Shown here: positions 1 through 5,686 of the stretch, piece after piece
Numbering within the stretch: position 1 is the first letter of the stretch
How the letters are laid out: every line of letters begins with the position of its first letter
NCBI GenBank assembly: GCA_947074135.1
Contig: CAMTOL010000121.1
Coordinates: forward strand, 1-6,933
DNA length: 6,933 nt
Direction: 5' to 3'
From: an uncultured Rikenellaceae bacterium
GTDB lineage: Bacteria; Bacteroidota; Bacteroidia; Bacteroidales; Rikenellaceae
Notes under the pieces: generated by a model
What the model was told of the DNA's origin: nothing
What the model saw: the letters and a program-made list of their open reading frames with translations, nothing else
The model's database searches: none
Program-made: the position numbers and the translations under genes

Positions 1-90
1 AATTTTTGTGTTGAAAGGTTTGACTTGACAAAAGATTGGCTCACCAAAGTTACGAGCAATCTTAGTTTATGGTCCAATATAGCTTGCCAT
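1..90 (-). pseudogene. rpsD: 30S ribosomal protein S4, N-terminal fragment with in-frame stop (partial at window edge)
   Basis: The minus strand from the ATG at 88-90 reads MASYIGP, then TAA at 67-69, then TKIARNFGEPIF. This aligns without gaps to the conserved S4 start (MARYTGPK followed by IARKFGEPIFG), and rpsD is the gene expected after rpsK in this operon. S4 is a primary 16S rRNA-binding assembly protein, so a working copy must exist somewhere in the cell. Against the family pattern there are R3S, T5I, K8 to stop, K14N and G21C, and the residues after position 21 fit poorly. All differences are substitutions; the frame is kept for 30 codons. TAA ends several intact genes here, so recoding is unlikely. 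It may be a decayed copy or base errors at a sequence end; the window cannot separate these. The identity as rpsD is firm; the pseudogene status is not. Confidence 0.65.
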
Positions 91-98
91 TTTTTTTT

Positions 99-228
99 AA
101 AATTAAAAATTAAAAGTTAAAAATTAAAAATTAAATCTCTTGCAAAGAGCAATTACAAACTAAAAACTGAAAATGATTATTAAATATCATCACAAAAACT
201 TTTAATCTGTAATTTTTAATTTTTAATC
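99..228. repeat. Paired heptamer arrays in the rpsK-rpsD gap
   Basis: Five tandem 7-base units, AAAATTA with one AAAGTTA, occupy 99-133. A second array on the same period occupies 201-228 (TTTAATC, TGTAATT, TTTAATT, TTTAATC), so its last bases overlap the rpsK stop codon. The two arrays are inverted: 117-133 and 210-226 are a perfect 17-base inverted repeat with 76 bases between. The stretch between the arms holds a further weak 7-base rhythm at 157-177 and a short CTCTT/AAGAG dyad at 137-149. No gene or promoter is visible in this gap. Confidence 0.75.
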
Positions 229-616
229 AGACTCTACGTCGTGCTGGTGGGCGACAACCGTTGTGAGGAATTGGAGTAACGTCAACAATTTCGATTACTT
301 CGATACCTGCAGCATTGATAGTACGGATAGCCGACTCACGACCTGAACCAGGACCTTTAACATAAACTTTAACTTTGCGAAGTCCAAGGTCATAAGCTAC
401 CTTAGCGCAATCTTGAGCAGCAGTTTGGGCTGCATAAGGAGTATTCTTCTTGCTACCACGGAAACCCATTTTACCAGCCGAGCTCCAAGAGATTACTTGA
501 CCTTGTGAGTTTGCGATTGTAACAATAACGTTGTTAAATGTAGAAGATACGTGGGCAGAACCAAGTGCATCAACTTTAACAACTCTCTTTTTTGTTTGTG
601 TTGTCTTTTTTGCCAT
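227..616 (-). CDS. rpsK: 30S ribosomal protein S11
   Basis: S11 is a platform protein of the small subunit that contacts 16S rRNA and lies near the mRNA exit, beside S18 and S21. The 129-residue length is normal for the family. Recognisable blocks are the beta core with [10 protein letters not shown] (25-34), the [10 protein letters not shown] stretch (48-57), the [13 protein letters not shown] loop (86-98) and the conserved basic tail ending [15 protein letters not shown]. The start at ATG 614-616 is preceded by an A-run with no Shine-Dalgarno site, as is usual in Bacteroidetes. The gene ends in TGA. It follows rpsM after a 131-base gap, long for this operon, and precedes the rpsD-like fragment. 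Nothing in the protein is unusual. Confidence 0.98.
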   Translation of the reverse strand: MAKKTTQTKKRVVKVDALGSAHVSSTFNNVIVTIANSQGQVISWSSAGKMGFRGSKKNTPYAAQTAAQDCAKVAYDLGLRKVKVYVKGPGSGRESAIRTINAAGIEVIEIVDVTPIPHNGCRPPARRRV

Positions 617-747
617 TTTTTTGCAATAATTTCAAATAAATGTGTTGAATCTATTTTAGTGATCGAATGATCAGTGATTTGAACAATTATTTATAGCTCT
701 ACGCTACTCTATCAAATCTCTCTTTTAATTCAACATTTAAGTTAATA
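617..747. other. rpsM-rpsK spacer with weak dyads
   Basis: This 131-base gap has no recognisable gene. The sequence AAATG-TG-TTGAAT at 639-650 is complementary to ATTCAACATTT at 728-738 except for a two-base bulge. TGAT recurs at 660, 668 and 675, with steps of 8 and 7 bases. Both features resemble worn versions of the paired heptamer elements found in other gaps, but the period here is not clear enough to call a repeat. I found no TTG/TAnnTTTG promoter pair reading into rpsK. Confidence 0.35.
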
Positions 748-1128
748 CTACTTAGTTGCTTTCTTCTTGTTAGCAACTGTTTTCTTTTTACCTTTACGTG
801 TACGAGCGTTGTTTTTAGTACTCTGACCACGAAGTGGAAGACCAATACGGTGACGGATACCACGGTAGCAACCGATGTCCATCAAACGTTTGATATTAAG
901 TTGAACTGTTGAACGAAGTTCACCCTCAACTTTGAAACCTTCAGCAGCAATTGTGTTACGAATTGCTGAGATTTGGTCATCATTCCAATCTTTTACTTTG
1001 ATATTTTCGTCAACGCCAGCCTTGTCTAGGATTTGGCTCGACAGGCTACGACCGATGCCGTAGATATATGTAAGGCCTATAACGCCTCTCTTATTTTTAG
1101 GTAGATCAACACCTACTATACGTGCCAT
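748..1128 (-). CDS. rpsM: 30S ribosomal protein S13
   Basis: S13 sits in the head of the small subunit, touches the P-site tRNA with its basic tail and forms bridges to the large subunit. The 126 residues fit the family. The start [15 protein letters not shown], the helix-two-turn-helix motif around YIYGIGRS (21-28), the [16 protein letters not shown] block (87-102) and the lysine-rich tail (111-126) are all present. [14 protein letters not shown], with Ser where many bacteria have Arg, is a variant I associate with Bacteroidales. The gene ends in TAG. It begins 117 bases after rpmJ; that gap carries a paired heptamer array. The start at ATG 1126-1128 has no Shine-Dalgarno site. Confidence 0.98.
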   Translation of the reverse strand: MARIVGVDLPKNKRGVIGLTYIYGIGRSLSSQILDKAGVDENIKVKDWNDDQISAIRNTIAAEGFKVEGELRSTVQLNIKRLMDIGCYRGIRHRIGLPLRGQSTKNNARTRKGKKKTVANKKKATK

Positions 1129-1146
1129 TTAGTTTTTGTTTTAGTT

Positions 1147-1241
1147 AATGCACAATGCATAATGCATAATGCATAATTTTCATTACTTTTTAATTTGACT
1201 AATACAATTCATTAAGCATTACACATTATGAATTATATATT
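1147..1241. repeat. Paired heptamer arrays in the rpmJ-rpsM gap
   Basis: The left arm, 1147-1181, is AATGCAC, three AATGCAT units and a degenerate AATTTTC. The right arm, 1207-1241, is ATTCATT, AAGCATT, ACACATT, ATGAATT, ATATATT. Each arm has five 7-base units. When the right arm is reverse-complemented and aligned unit by unit, about 24 of 35 bases match the left arm, so the pair is an imperfect inverted repeat with a spacer of about 25 bases. It fills most of the 117-base gap and stops just short of the rpmJ stop codon. Confidence 0.8.
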
Positions 1242-1245
1242 AAAT

Positions 1246-1362
1246 CTAACCCTGACGTTGTTTGAACTTAGGGTTCTTTTTGCAAATCACGTAAAGTTTA
1301 CCTTTACGACGCACGATTTTGCAGTCTTCACTGCGTTTTTTGATTGAAGCTCTTACTTTCAT
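1246..1362 (-). CDS. rpmJ: 50S ribosomal protein L36
   Basis: L36 is the smallest large-subunit protein and binds 23S rRNA. The 38-residue product begins [15 protein letters not shown] and ends NPKFKQRQG, matching the family along its full length. Classical L36 binds zinc with three Cys and one His (near 11, 14, 27 and 32-33). Here position 11 is Ser, Cys14 and Cys27 remain, and the His position is Phe33, so an intact zinc site is not expected. Loss of this site is common in the family. The start is ATG 1360-1362 and the stop is TAG 1246-1248. Only 38 bases separate it from infA upstream, the usual infA-rpmJ-rpsM arrangement. Confidence 0.96.
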   Translation of the reverse strand: MKVRASIKKRSEDCKIVRRKGKLYVICKKNPKFKQRQG

Positions 1363-1400
1363 CGTTTTAGTTTTGCTAATTTAGCAACTTTATCTGCATA

Positions 1401-1619
1401 TTATTTATAGCGAAATGAAATACGACCCTTAGTAAGATCATATGGACTCATTTCAACCTTAACTTTATCTCCGGGTAAAATTTTGATGTAGTGCATACGC
1501 ATTTTACCAGAAATATGGGCAATAATAACGTGACCATTGTCCAATTCAACACGAAACATTGCATTCGAAAGTGATTCGATTACAGTTCCATCTTTTTCTA
1601 TTGCAGCAAGTTTTGCCAT
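1401..1619 (-). CDS. infA: Translation initiation factor IF-1
   Basis: IF-1 binds the A site of the 30S subunit during initiation, working with IF-2 and IF-3. The product is 72 residues, the canonical length, and is one OB-fold domain. Almost the whole chain is the standard sequence: [13 protein letters not shown] (18-30), [20 protein letters not shown] (34-53) and [16 protein letters not shown] (57-72). It starts at ATG 1617-1619 behind an A/T-rich run and ends in TAA. It follows map after a 184-base gap, the longest between two intact genes here, and precedes rpmJ closely. No unusual residues were seen. Confidence 0.99.
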   Translation of the reverse strand: MAKLAAIEKDGTVIESLSNAMFRVELDNGHVIIAHISGKMRMHYIKILPGDKVKVEMSPYDLTKGRISFRYK

Positions 1620-1803
1620 TTTTTATTTTTTTAGTTTTTAGTACAGTTTTTATAGTAAAAACAGTAAAACTTTGGCGAATCATTACCCTTTTTCGCCTAT
1701 ATGGGTTGAAGAATATGGTTTGGGTTGCAATTTTAAGGCTTTATAGTTTAACAAGAATGGCTAAATTCTCGTTTACACACCACTATTAGTTCCTCTTTAC
1801 TGC
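1620..1803. other. map-infA spacer with one dyad
   Basis: This 184-base gap has no supported gene on either strand. The one clear structure is a dyad at 1642-1666: TAC, an unpaired A, GTTTTTA, a three-base loop TAG, TAAAAAC, an unpaired A, GTA. That gives a 7-bp stem extended by 3 bp past an A-A mismatch, about 23 bases upstream of the infA start codon in the transcript. I saw no TTG/TAnnTTTG promoter at the right spacing and no clean heptamer array. Confidence 0.5.
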
Positions 1804-2577
1804 TTACAATCCAGCCTCCTCAATAAAACTGAAAGTAGAAAGAATATCGGCTTTGCCCTCAACGATAGCTATACATAGCTCAAAATGAGCTGACGGTTTG
1901 CCATCGCGAGTTCGACAAGTCCAACCATCATCATCGAATTTAATCTGTCTTGCACCGAGATTAATCATCGGCTCAATACAAAATACCATTCCATCAACAA
2001 TTTTAGGACCAGTTCCTCTTCGTCCGTAGTTTGGCACTTGCGGCTCTTCGTGCAGGTGACGACCTATGCCATGACCTACCATCTCTCGAACCACTGTGTA
2101 ACCACGAGCTTCACAGTAAGATTGTACCGCATAGGAAACGTCGCCAATTCGGTTTCCTACCTTTGCTGAACGGATACCTTCAAAAAGAGCCTCTTTGGTT
2201 GCTCTTAGCAGAGCTGATACACTCTCTGCTATTTCGCCTACAGTAAATGTGTAAGCGGAGTCGCCATAAAAACCATTTTTAATTGTACCACAATCTATCG
2301 ATACTATATCCCCTTGAGAAAGAACTTTTTTCGGAGATGGAATCCCGTGTACCACTACATCATTGACTGACGTACAGAGTGTACCTGGAAAATCACCATA
2401 ACCTTTAAATGCCGGAATTGCTCCATTGTCGCGAATAAACTCTTCGGCTAACTTATCAAGGTCGAGAGTCGAAACTCCCTCTTTGATATTTTTACCTACT
2501 TCGGCTAACGTGCGGCTAACCAAAATGTTTGCCTCGCGCAACAGCTCAATCTCTCCTTTCGACTTTAAGTTTATCAT
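1804..2577 (-). CDS. map: Type I methionine aminopeptidase
   Basis: This enzyme removes the initiator methionine from nascent proteins in the cytoplasm, using a two-metal centre in a pita-bread fold. With the start at ATG 2575-2577 the product is 257 residues, normal for the family. All metal ligands are visible: Asp95 (IVSIDCG), Asp106 (NGFYGDS), His169 (GHGIG), Glu202 (IEPM) and Glu233 (HFE); the catalytic His77 (VVHGIP) and His176 (LHEEPQVPNYG) are also present. An upstream in-frame ATG at 2611-2613 would add 12 residues, but that stretch comes from the intergenic heptamer repeat and does not match the family, whereas MINLKSKGEIELLREAN does. After Glu233 the usual His-Thr is Leu-Cys, a small oddity. 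It lies between secY and infA, a common place in Bacteroidetes. Confidence 0.96.
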   Translation of the reverse strand: MINLKSKGEIELLREANILVSRTLAEVGKNIKEGVSTLDLDKLAEEFIRDNGAIPAFKGYGDFPGTLCTSVNDVVVHGIPSPKKVLSQGDIVSIDCGTIKNGFYGDSAYTFTVGEIAESVSALLRATKEALFEGIRSAKVGNRIGDVSYAVQSYCEARGYTVVREMVGHGIGRHLHEEPQVPNYGRRGTGPKIVDGMVFCIEPMINLGARQIKFDDDGWTCRTRDGKPSAHFELCIAIVEGKADILSTFSFIEEAGL

Positions 2578-2582
2578 CTTTT

Positions 2583-2675
2583 CAATGGACAATTTATAAT
2601 TGATAATTGACAATATTATTTATTCTAATTAATTAGTCCCACAATTGCCAATTATCAATTATCAATTGTCAATTA
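2583..2675. repeat. Paired heptamer arrays forming a long inverted repeat, secY-map gap
   Basis: The left arm, 2583-2617, reads CAATGGA, CAATTTA, TAATTGA, TAATTGA, CAATATT. The right arm, 2641-2675, reads ACAATTG, CCAATTA, TCAATTA, TCAATTG, TCAATTA and ends on the base next to the secY stop codon. Positions 2588-2614 and 2644-2670 pair over 27 bases with two mismatches in DNA; one of these becomes a G-U pair in the transcript. The loop is 29 bases. In the mRNA the stem would end about 10 bases before the probable map start codon, so it could affect map translation or secY-map readthrough. That role is inference. Confidence 0.85.
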
Positions 2676-4004
2676 TTACATATTGCGTCCTTTAAGCTTT
2701 CCACCCTTCATCATACCATCGTAGTGACGCAACAATAGTTGGCTCTCGATTTGTTGAAGTGTGTCAAGCACAACACCTACCAAGATAAGAAGTGATGTAC
2801 CACCGTAGAACAACGCAAACTGTTGGTCAACGCCAATCATCTTGGCGAAAACTGGTAGAATTGCTATAACTCCCAAGAAAATAGAACCAGGAAGAGTGAT
2901 ACGAGTCATAACTTGGTCAAGGTAACCTGCTGTTTGTTTACCTGGTTTGATGCCTGGGATAAAACCGCCATTGCGTTTCATATCGTCAGACATTTGGTTG
3001 GTATTAATTGTAATTGCAGTATAGAAGTAAGTGAAAAGCACTACTAAAATAAAGAATATAAAGTTATACCAGAAACCATAGATATTAGCAAACGTAGCAG
3101 CAATACCACGAGTAGCTTCGAATGAGCCAAATAGTGCAGGTAGCATCATAATTGCCTGAGCAAAAATGATAGGCATAACACCAGCAGCATTGATTTTTAG
3201 TGGAATATATTGGCGAACTCCACCGTACTGACGGTTACCTACAACACGTTTAGCATATTGTACTGGAATTTTGCGAACAGCTTGAACAAGTGCAATAGTT
3301 GCAGCAAAAACCAAGAACAATAGAACAAACTCAACGATTAGCATTACAAAACCACCACCTGCAGTTGTGAAACGAGCATCAACTTCGGCCAACAAAGCGT
3401 GTGGCAAACGAGCGATGATACCGACCATAATGATAAGCGAAATACCATTACCGATACCTTTATCAGTAATTTTCTCGCCCAACCACATACAGAACATAGT
3501 ACCAGCAATAAGAATCGTTGTAGCTGTCATAGTGAACAGAATTGGCGAATCTGCAAGTACAAATGCGTGTGCAGGAACAGTAGCGTGAAGGTTAACAAGG
3601 TAAGCAGGAGCTTGAAGCAACAAAATACCGATGGTCAAAAAACGAGTCCATTGATTAATTTTGCGGCGACCACTCTCACCCTCCATTTGCAACTTCTTGA
3701 AGTAAGGAATTGCAATACCAAGTAGTTGGATAACGATAGATGCCGAGATATAAGGCATAATACCGAGTGCGAAAATCGAAGCGTTCGAGAACGCACCACC
3801 CGAAAAGATATCCAAAAGTCCTAAAATACCACTAGCTGTTTGGTCTTGAAGTCCGGAACCAGCTAACGCCTCTGGGTTGATACCCGGTAGGACCACAAAA
3901 CTACCGAGGCGGTAGATTAATAAAATACCAAGCGTATAGAGGATTCTCTTTTTGAGATCCTCTATACGGAAGATATTACGAATAGTTTCAATTAATTTTT
4001 TCAT
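2676..4004 (-). CDS. secY: Preprotein translocase channel subunit SecY
   Basis: SecY is the ten-helix inner-membrane channel through which SecA- or ribosome-driven polypeptides cross or enter the membrane, in complex with SecE and SecG. The 442-residue chain shows the expected hydrophobic segments at roughly 22-41, 76-99, 122-142, 155-176, 185-202, 217-240, 270-293, 312-333, 371-391 and 397-417. The plug region (GLLDIFSGGAFSNASIFALG, 62-81) is clear. Conserved cytosolic loops are also present: RKIPVQYAKR (244-253), which contacts SecA and ribosomes, and GGFIPGIKPGKQTAGYLDQV (346-365). It begins 26 bases after rplO with no Shine-Dalgarno site and ends in TAA directly against a heptamer array. 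Confidence 0.99.
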   Translation of the reverse strand: MKKLIETIRNIFRIEDLKKRILYTLGILLIYRLGSFVVLPGINPEALAGSGLQDQTASGILGLLDIFSGGAFSNASIFALGIMPYISASIVIQLLGIAIPYFKKLQMEGESGRRKINQWTRFLTIGILLLQAPAYLVNLHATVPAHAFVLADSPILFTMTATTILIAGTMFCMWLGEKITDKGIGNGISLIIMVGIIARLPHALLAEVDARFTTAGGGFVMLIVEFVLLFLVFAATIALVQAVRKIPVQYAKRVVGNRQYGGVRQYIPLKINAAGVMPIIFAQAIMMLPALFGSFEATRGIAATFANIYGFWYNFIFFILVVLFTYFYTAITINTNQMSDDMKRNGGFIPGIKPGKQTAGYLDQVMTRITLPGSIFLGVIAILPVFAKMIGVDQQFALFYGGTSLLILVGVVLDTLQQIESQLLLRHYDGMMKGGKLKGRNM

Positions 4005-4030
4005 ACTTCGTTATGGGTCTTTGGCAAAGT

Positions 4031-4477
4031 TTAAAGTGCAGTTGCTTTACCACCAGCAGCTTCGATTGCAGCTACTGCTGATTTAGAAAATTTATTAGCG
4101 ATAACCTCAACTTTAACAGTCAAAGCGCCATCACCTAAAATTTTCACTCGGTCATTACGTGAAATAAGACCTGCTGAGTACAACTCTTCCATACCGATTT
4201 TTTCAGCTTTAGTTTTTGCTGCCAAAGTCTCAATCGAAGATAGATTAACCGCCTTATAAACGATTTTATTGATATTAGTAAAACCGAATTTAGGCAGACG
4301 GCGTTGAAGTGGCATCTGACCACCTTGGAAACCACGTTTGCGTGAGTAACCAGAGCGTGATTGAGCACCTTTGTGACCGCGAGTTGATGTTCCACCGTGT
4401 CCTGAACCTTGTCCACGACCTATACGCTTTTCGCTGTGCGTACTTCCGGCAGCTGATTTAAGTGTTGATAAATTCAT
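4031..4477 (-). CDS. rplO: 50S ribosomal protein L15
   Basis: L15 binds 23S rRNA late in large-subunit assembly. Its extended Gly/Arg/Lys-rich N-terminal arm threads into the rRNA and its globular C-terminal half sits on the surface. The 148 residues are a normal length. The arm (about 1-62) holds RIGRGQGSGHGGTSTRGHKG (18-37) and GFQGGQMPLQRRLPKFGF (49-66); the C-terminal domain runs from about 72 to the end. The start codon is one base from the rpmD stop, and a GAGGAGGT sequence inside the end of rpmD lies 8 bases upstream, so the two genes may be translationally coupled. secY follows after 26 bases. Confidence 0.98.
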   Translation of the reverse strand: MNLSTLKSAAGSTHSEKRIGRGQGSGHGGTSTRGHKGAQSRSGYSRKRGFQGGQMPLQRRLPKFGFTNINKIVYKAVNLSSIETLAAKTKAEKIGMEELYSAGLISRNDRVKILGDGALTVKVEVIANKFSKSAVAAIEAAGGKATAL

Positions 4478-4478
4478 C

Positions 4479-4661
4479 TTATTTTACCTCCTCAACTTTT
4501 ACTAAGTGTTTAACTTTTTCGACCATACCCAAGATTTCTGGACAAGCATTGTGCTCAACGGTCTTATAGTTGCGCTTAAGTCCAAGCGCATCTAAATTAG
4601 CCTTTTGGATTGCAGTTGCACCGATTCGGCTACGAGTTTGTGTTATTTTAATAATTCCCAT
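4479..4661 (-). CDS. rpmD: 50S ribosomal protein L30
   Basis: L30 is a small large-subunit protein with a ferredoxin-like fold that contacts 23S and 5S rRNA-proximal elements. The product is 60 residues, as usual for bacterial L30. The family pattern is visible in IKITQTRSRIG (4-14), the LDALGLKR turn (23-30), TVEHNACPEILGMVEKVKHLV (34-54) and a short acidic/basic tail VEEVK. It sits in the standard rpsE-rpmD-rplO order. It is separated from rpsE by 110 bases carrying a paired heptamer element, and from rplO by one base. Its last codons supply the Shine-Dalgarno-like sequence for rplO. Confidence 0.97.
   Translation of the reverse strand: MGIIKITQTRSRIGATAIQKANLDALGLKRNYKTVEHNACPEILGMVEKVKHLVKVEEVK
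4486..4493 (-). promoter_or_regulatory. Shine-Dalgarno sequence for rplO inside the end of rpmD
   Basis: The minus strand reads GAGGAGGT, then AAAATAAG, then the rplO ATG, an eight-base spacer. This is near-perfect complementarity to the 16S rRNA 3' end at the right distance. Every other start in this window lacks such a site and is preceded by A-rich sequence, which is normal for Bacteroidetes. The bases also encode the Val-Glu-Glu-Val tail of L30, so the match may partly reflect coding constraint. Confidence 0.6.
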
Positions 4662-4666
4662 TTTTC

Positions 4667-4767
4667 TTTGAATTTTGAATTTTGAGTTTTGAATTTTGAA
4701 CTGTTTTTATTTAAAAGCTATAGTAAATAACCCATAATTCACAATTCGTAATTCATAATTCAAAATT
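4667..4767. repeat. Paired heptamer arrays in the rpsE-rpmD gap
   Basis: The left arm, 4667-4701, has five units: TTTGAAT, TTTGAAT, TTTGAGT, TTTGAAT, TTTGAAC. The right arm, 4733-4767, has five: CATAATT, CACAATT, CGTAATT, CATAATT, CAAAATT. Reverse-complemented and aligned in phase, the arms agree at about 27 of 35 bases, centred on a shared AATT core. The spacer is 31 bases. The left arm ends 5 bases from the rpmD start codon and the right arm ends 4 bases from the rpsE stop codon, so the element fills the gap almost exactly. Confidence 0.85.
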
Positions 4768-4771
4768 GGAT

Positions 4772-5284
4772 TTATCCGTTGAATACTTTGCTTAGTTTCA
4801 CACCGCGAACTTGAGCAATAGTGATAGGATCACGAAGCTCAAGAAGAGCAGCAAAAGTTGCTTTTACCAAGTTGTGAGGGTTCGAACTACCTTTACTTTT
4901 TGCAAGTACGTTGTGAATACCAACACTCTCCAACACTGCACGCATTGCACCACCTGCGATAACTCCAGTACCAGGAGCTGCTGGGCGAATAATTACTTGA
5001 GAACCGCCGAAACGAGCCTCTTGGAAGTGAGGAATTGTGCCATTGAGAACAGGGATACGAACCAAGTTTTTCTTTGCATCTTCAACACCTTTAGCAATTG
5101 CCGATGTTACCTCCGATGCTTTACCTAGTCCATAACCTACAATACCATTTTCGTTACCAACCACTACAATAGCAGAGAACGAAAAAGTACGACCACCCTT
5201 AGTTACTTTTGTAACACGTTGGATGCTTACCAATCTATCTTTTAATTCGATGTCGCTTGTGCGAACTTTCTTTACATTATCCAT
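4772..5284 (-). CDS. rpsE: 30S ribosomal protein S5
   Basis: S5 lies at the mRNA entry side of the small subunit, contributes to decoding accuracy with S4, and has a double-stranded-RNA-binding N-terminal domain plus a ribosomal S5 domain 2-like C-terminal half. The 170 residues fit the family. Visible blocks are [20 protein letters not shown] (24-43), where the KGGR loop is the region linked to spectinomycin resistance in other bacteria, [10 protein letters not shown] (50-59), [20 protein letters not shown] (100-119) and [13 protein letters not shown] (132-144). The KGGR loop is the normal sequence, with no resistance-like change visible. It starts 23 bases after rplR behind an A-rich run and ends in TAA. 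Confidence 0.98.
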   Translation of the reverse strand: MDNVKKVRTSDIELKDRLVSIQRVTKVTKGGRTFSFSAIVVVGNENGIVGYGLGKASEVTSAIAKGVEDAKKNLVRIPVLNGTIPHFQEARFGGSQVIIRPAAPGTGVIAGGAMRAVLESVGIHNVLAKSKGSSNPHNLVKATFAALLELRDPITIAQVRGVKLSKVFNG

Positions 5285-5307
5285 TCTTTTTTCTTTCTTT
5301 AAAAAGG

Positions 5308-5673
5308 TTAGAACTTAAGTCCGCCTTCGCGAGCTGCGTCTGCAAGTTGTTTAATACGTCCGTGGTATAGGAAACCGTTACGATCGAAAGCGATTTCGCT
5401 GATACCAGCTGCTACTGCTTTCTCTGCGATTGCTTTACCTACAACTACTGAAGCTGCTTTTTTGTCCATCTCTTTAGTGATTTTAGCTGCTACTTCTTTA
5501 TCGATAGAGCTAGCTTGGCAAAGAGTTGTTCCTTTTAGATCATCTACGATTTGAGCATAGATATGTTTGTTGCTGCGAAAAACAGTCAAACGTGGTTTCT
5601 CAGTTGTGCCTTTAACCACTTTTCGAACACGCATCTTAATACGTGCACGTCTTTGAATTTTTGTTAGTGCCAT
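5308..5673 (-). CDS. rplR: 50S ribosomal protein L18
   Basis: L18 binds 5S rRNA and, with L5 and L25-type partners, anchors it in the central protuberance of the large subunit. The product is 121 residues, within the usual range. It has the basic N-terminal tail ([14 protein letters not shown], 5-18), the conserved [19 protein letters not shown] strand region (27-45) and the C-terminal signature [20 protein letters not shown] (96-115) followed by EGGLKF. The start at ATG 5671-5673 is 13 bases from the rplF stop, and rpsE follows after 23 bases, the tight spacing expected in the spc cluster. No unusual residues were seen. Confidence 0.98.
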   Translation of the reverse strand: MALTKIQRRARIKMRVRKVVKGTTEKPRLTVFRSNKHIYAQIVDDLKGTTLCQASSIDKEVAAKITKEMDKKAASVVVGKAIAEKAVAAGISEIAFDRNGFLYHGRIKQLADAAREGGLKF

Positions 5674-5686
5674 AATTTATGATGCG

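Noticed and set aside
137..149. CTCTT/AAGAG stem followed by T-rich sequence downstream of rpsK, a possible intrinsic terminator
   Set aside because: The stem is only 5 bp with a 3-base loop, and the T-rich run is the heptamer array interrupted by A bases; rpsD-like sequence follows immediately.
690..717. TTTG and TATAAAT on the minus strand between rpsM and rpsK as a promoter
   Set aside because: At the spacing of about 19 bases the -7 box match to TAnnTTTG is poor, and as an enterobacterial promoter the spacing is too short.
1559..1789. Plus-strand open frame of 76 codons over infA and its upstream gap
   Set aside because: It overlaps the conserved infA gene antisense, has no recognisable similarity and no promoter; it is a chance frame.
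3367..3725. Two plus-strand open frames inside secY
   Set aside because: Both are antisense to strongly conserved SecY codons and show low-complexity, non-protein-like composition.
4019..4029. CTTTG-G-CAAAG palindrome between rplO and secY
   Set aside because: With a one-base centre it cannot form a hairpin, and short palindromes of this size are expected by chance.
4144..4416. Minus-strand 90-codon frame inside rplO
   Set aside because: It is a shifted frame of the L15 gene; the L15 frame matches its family along its whole length.
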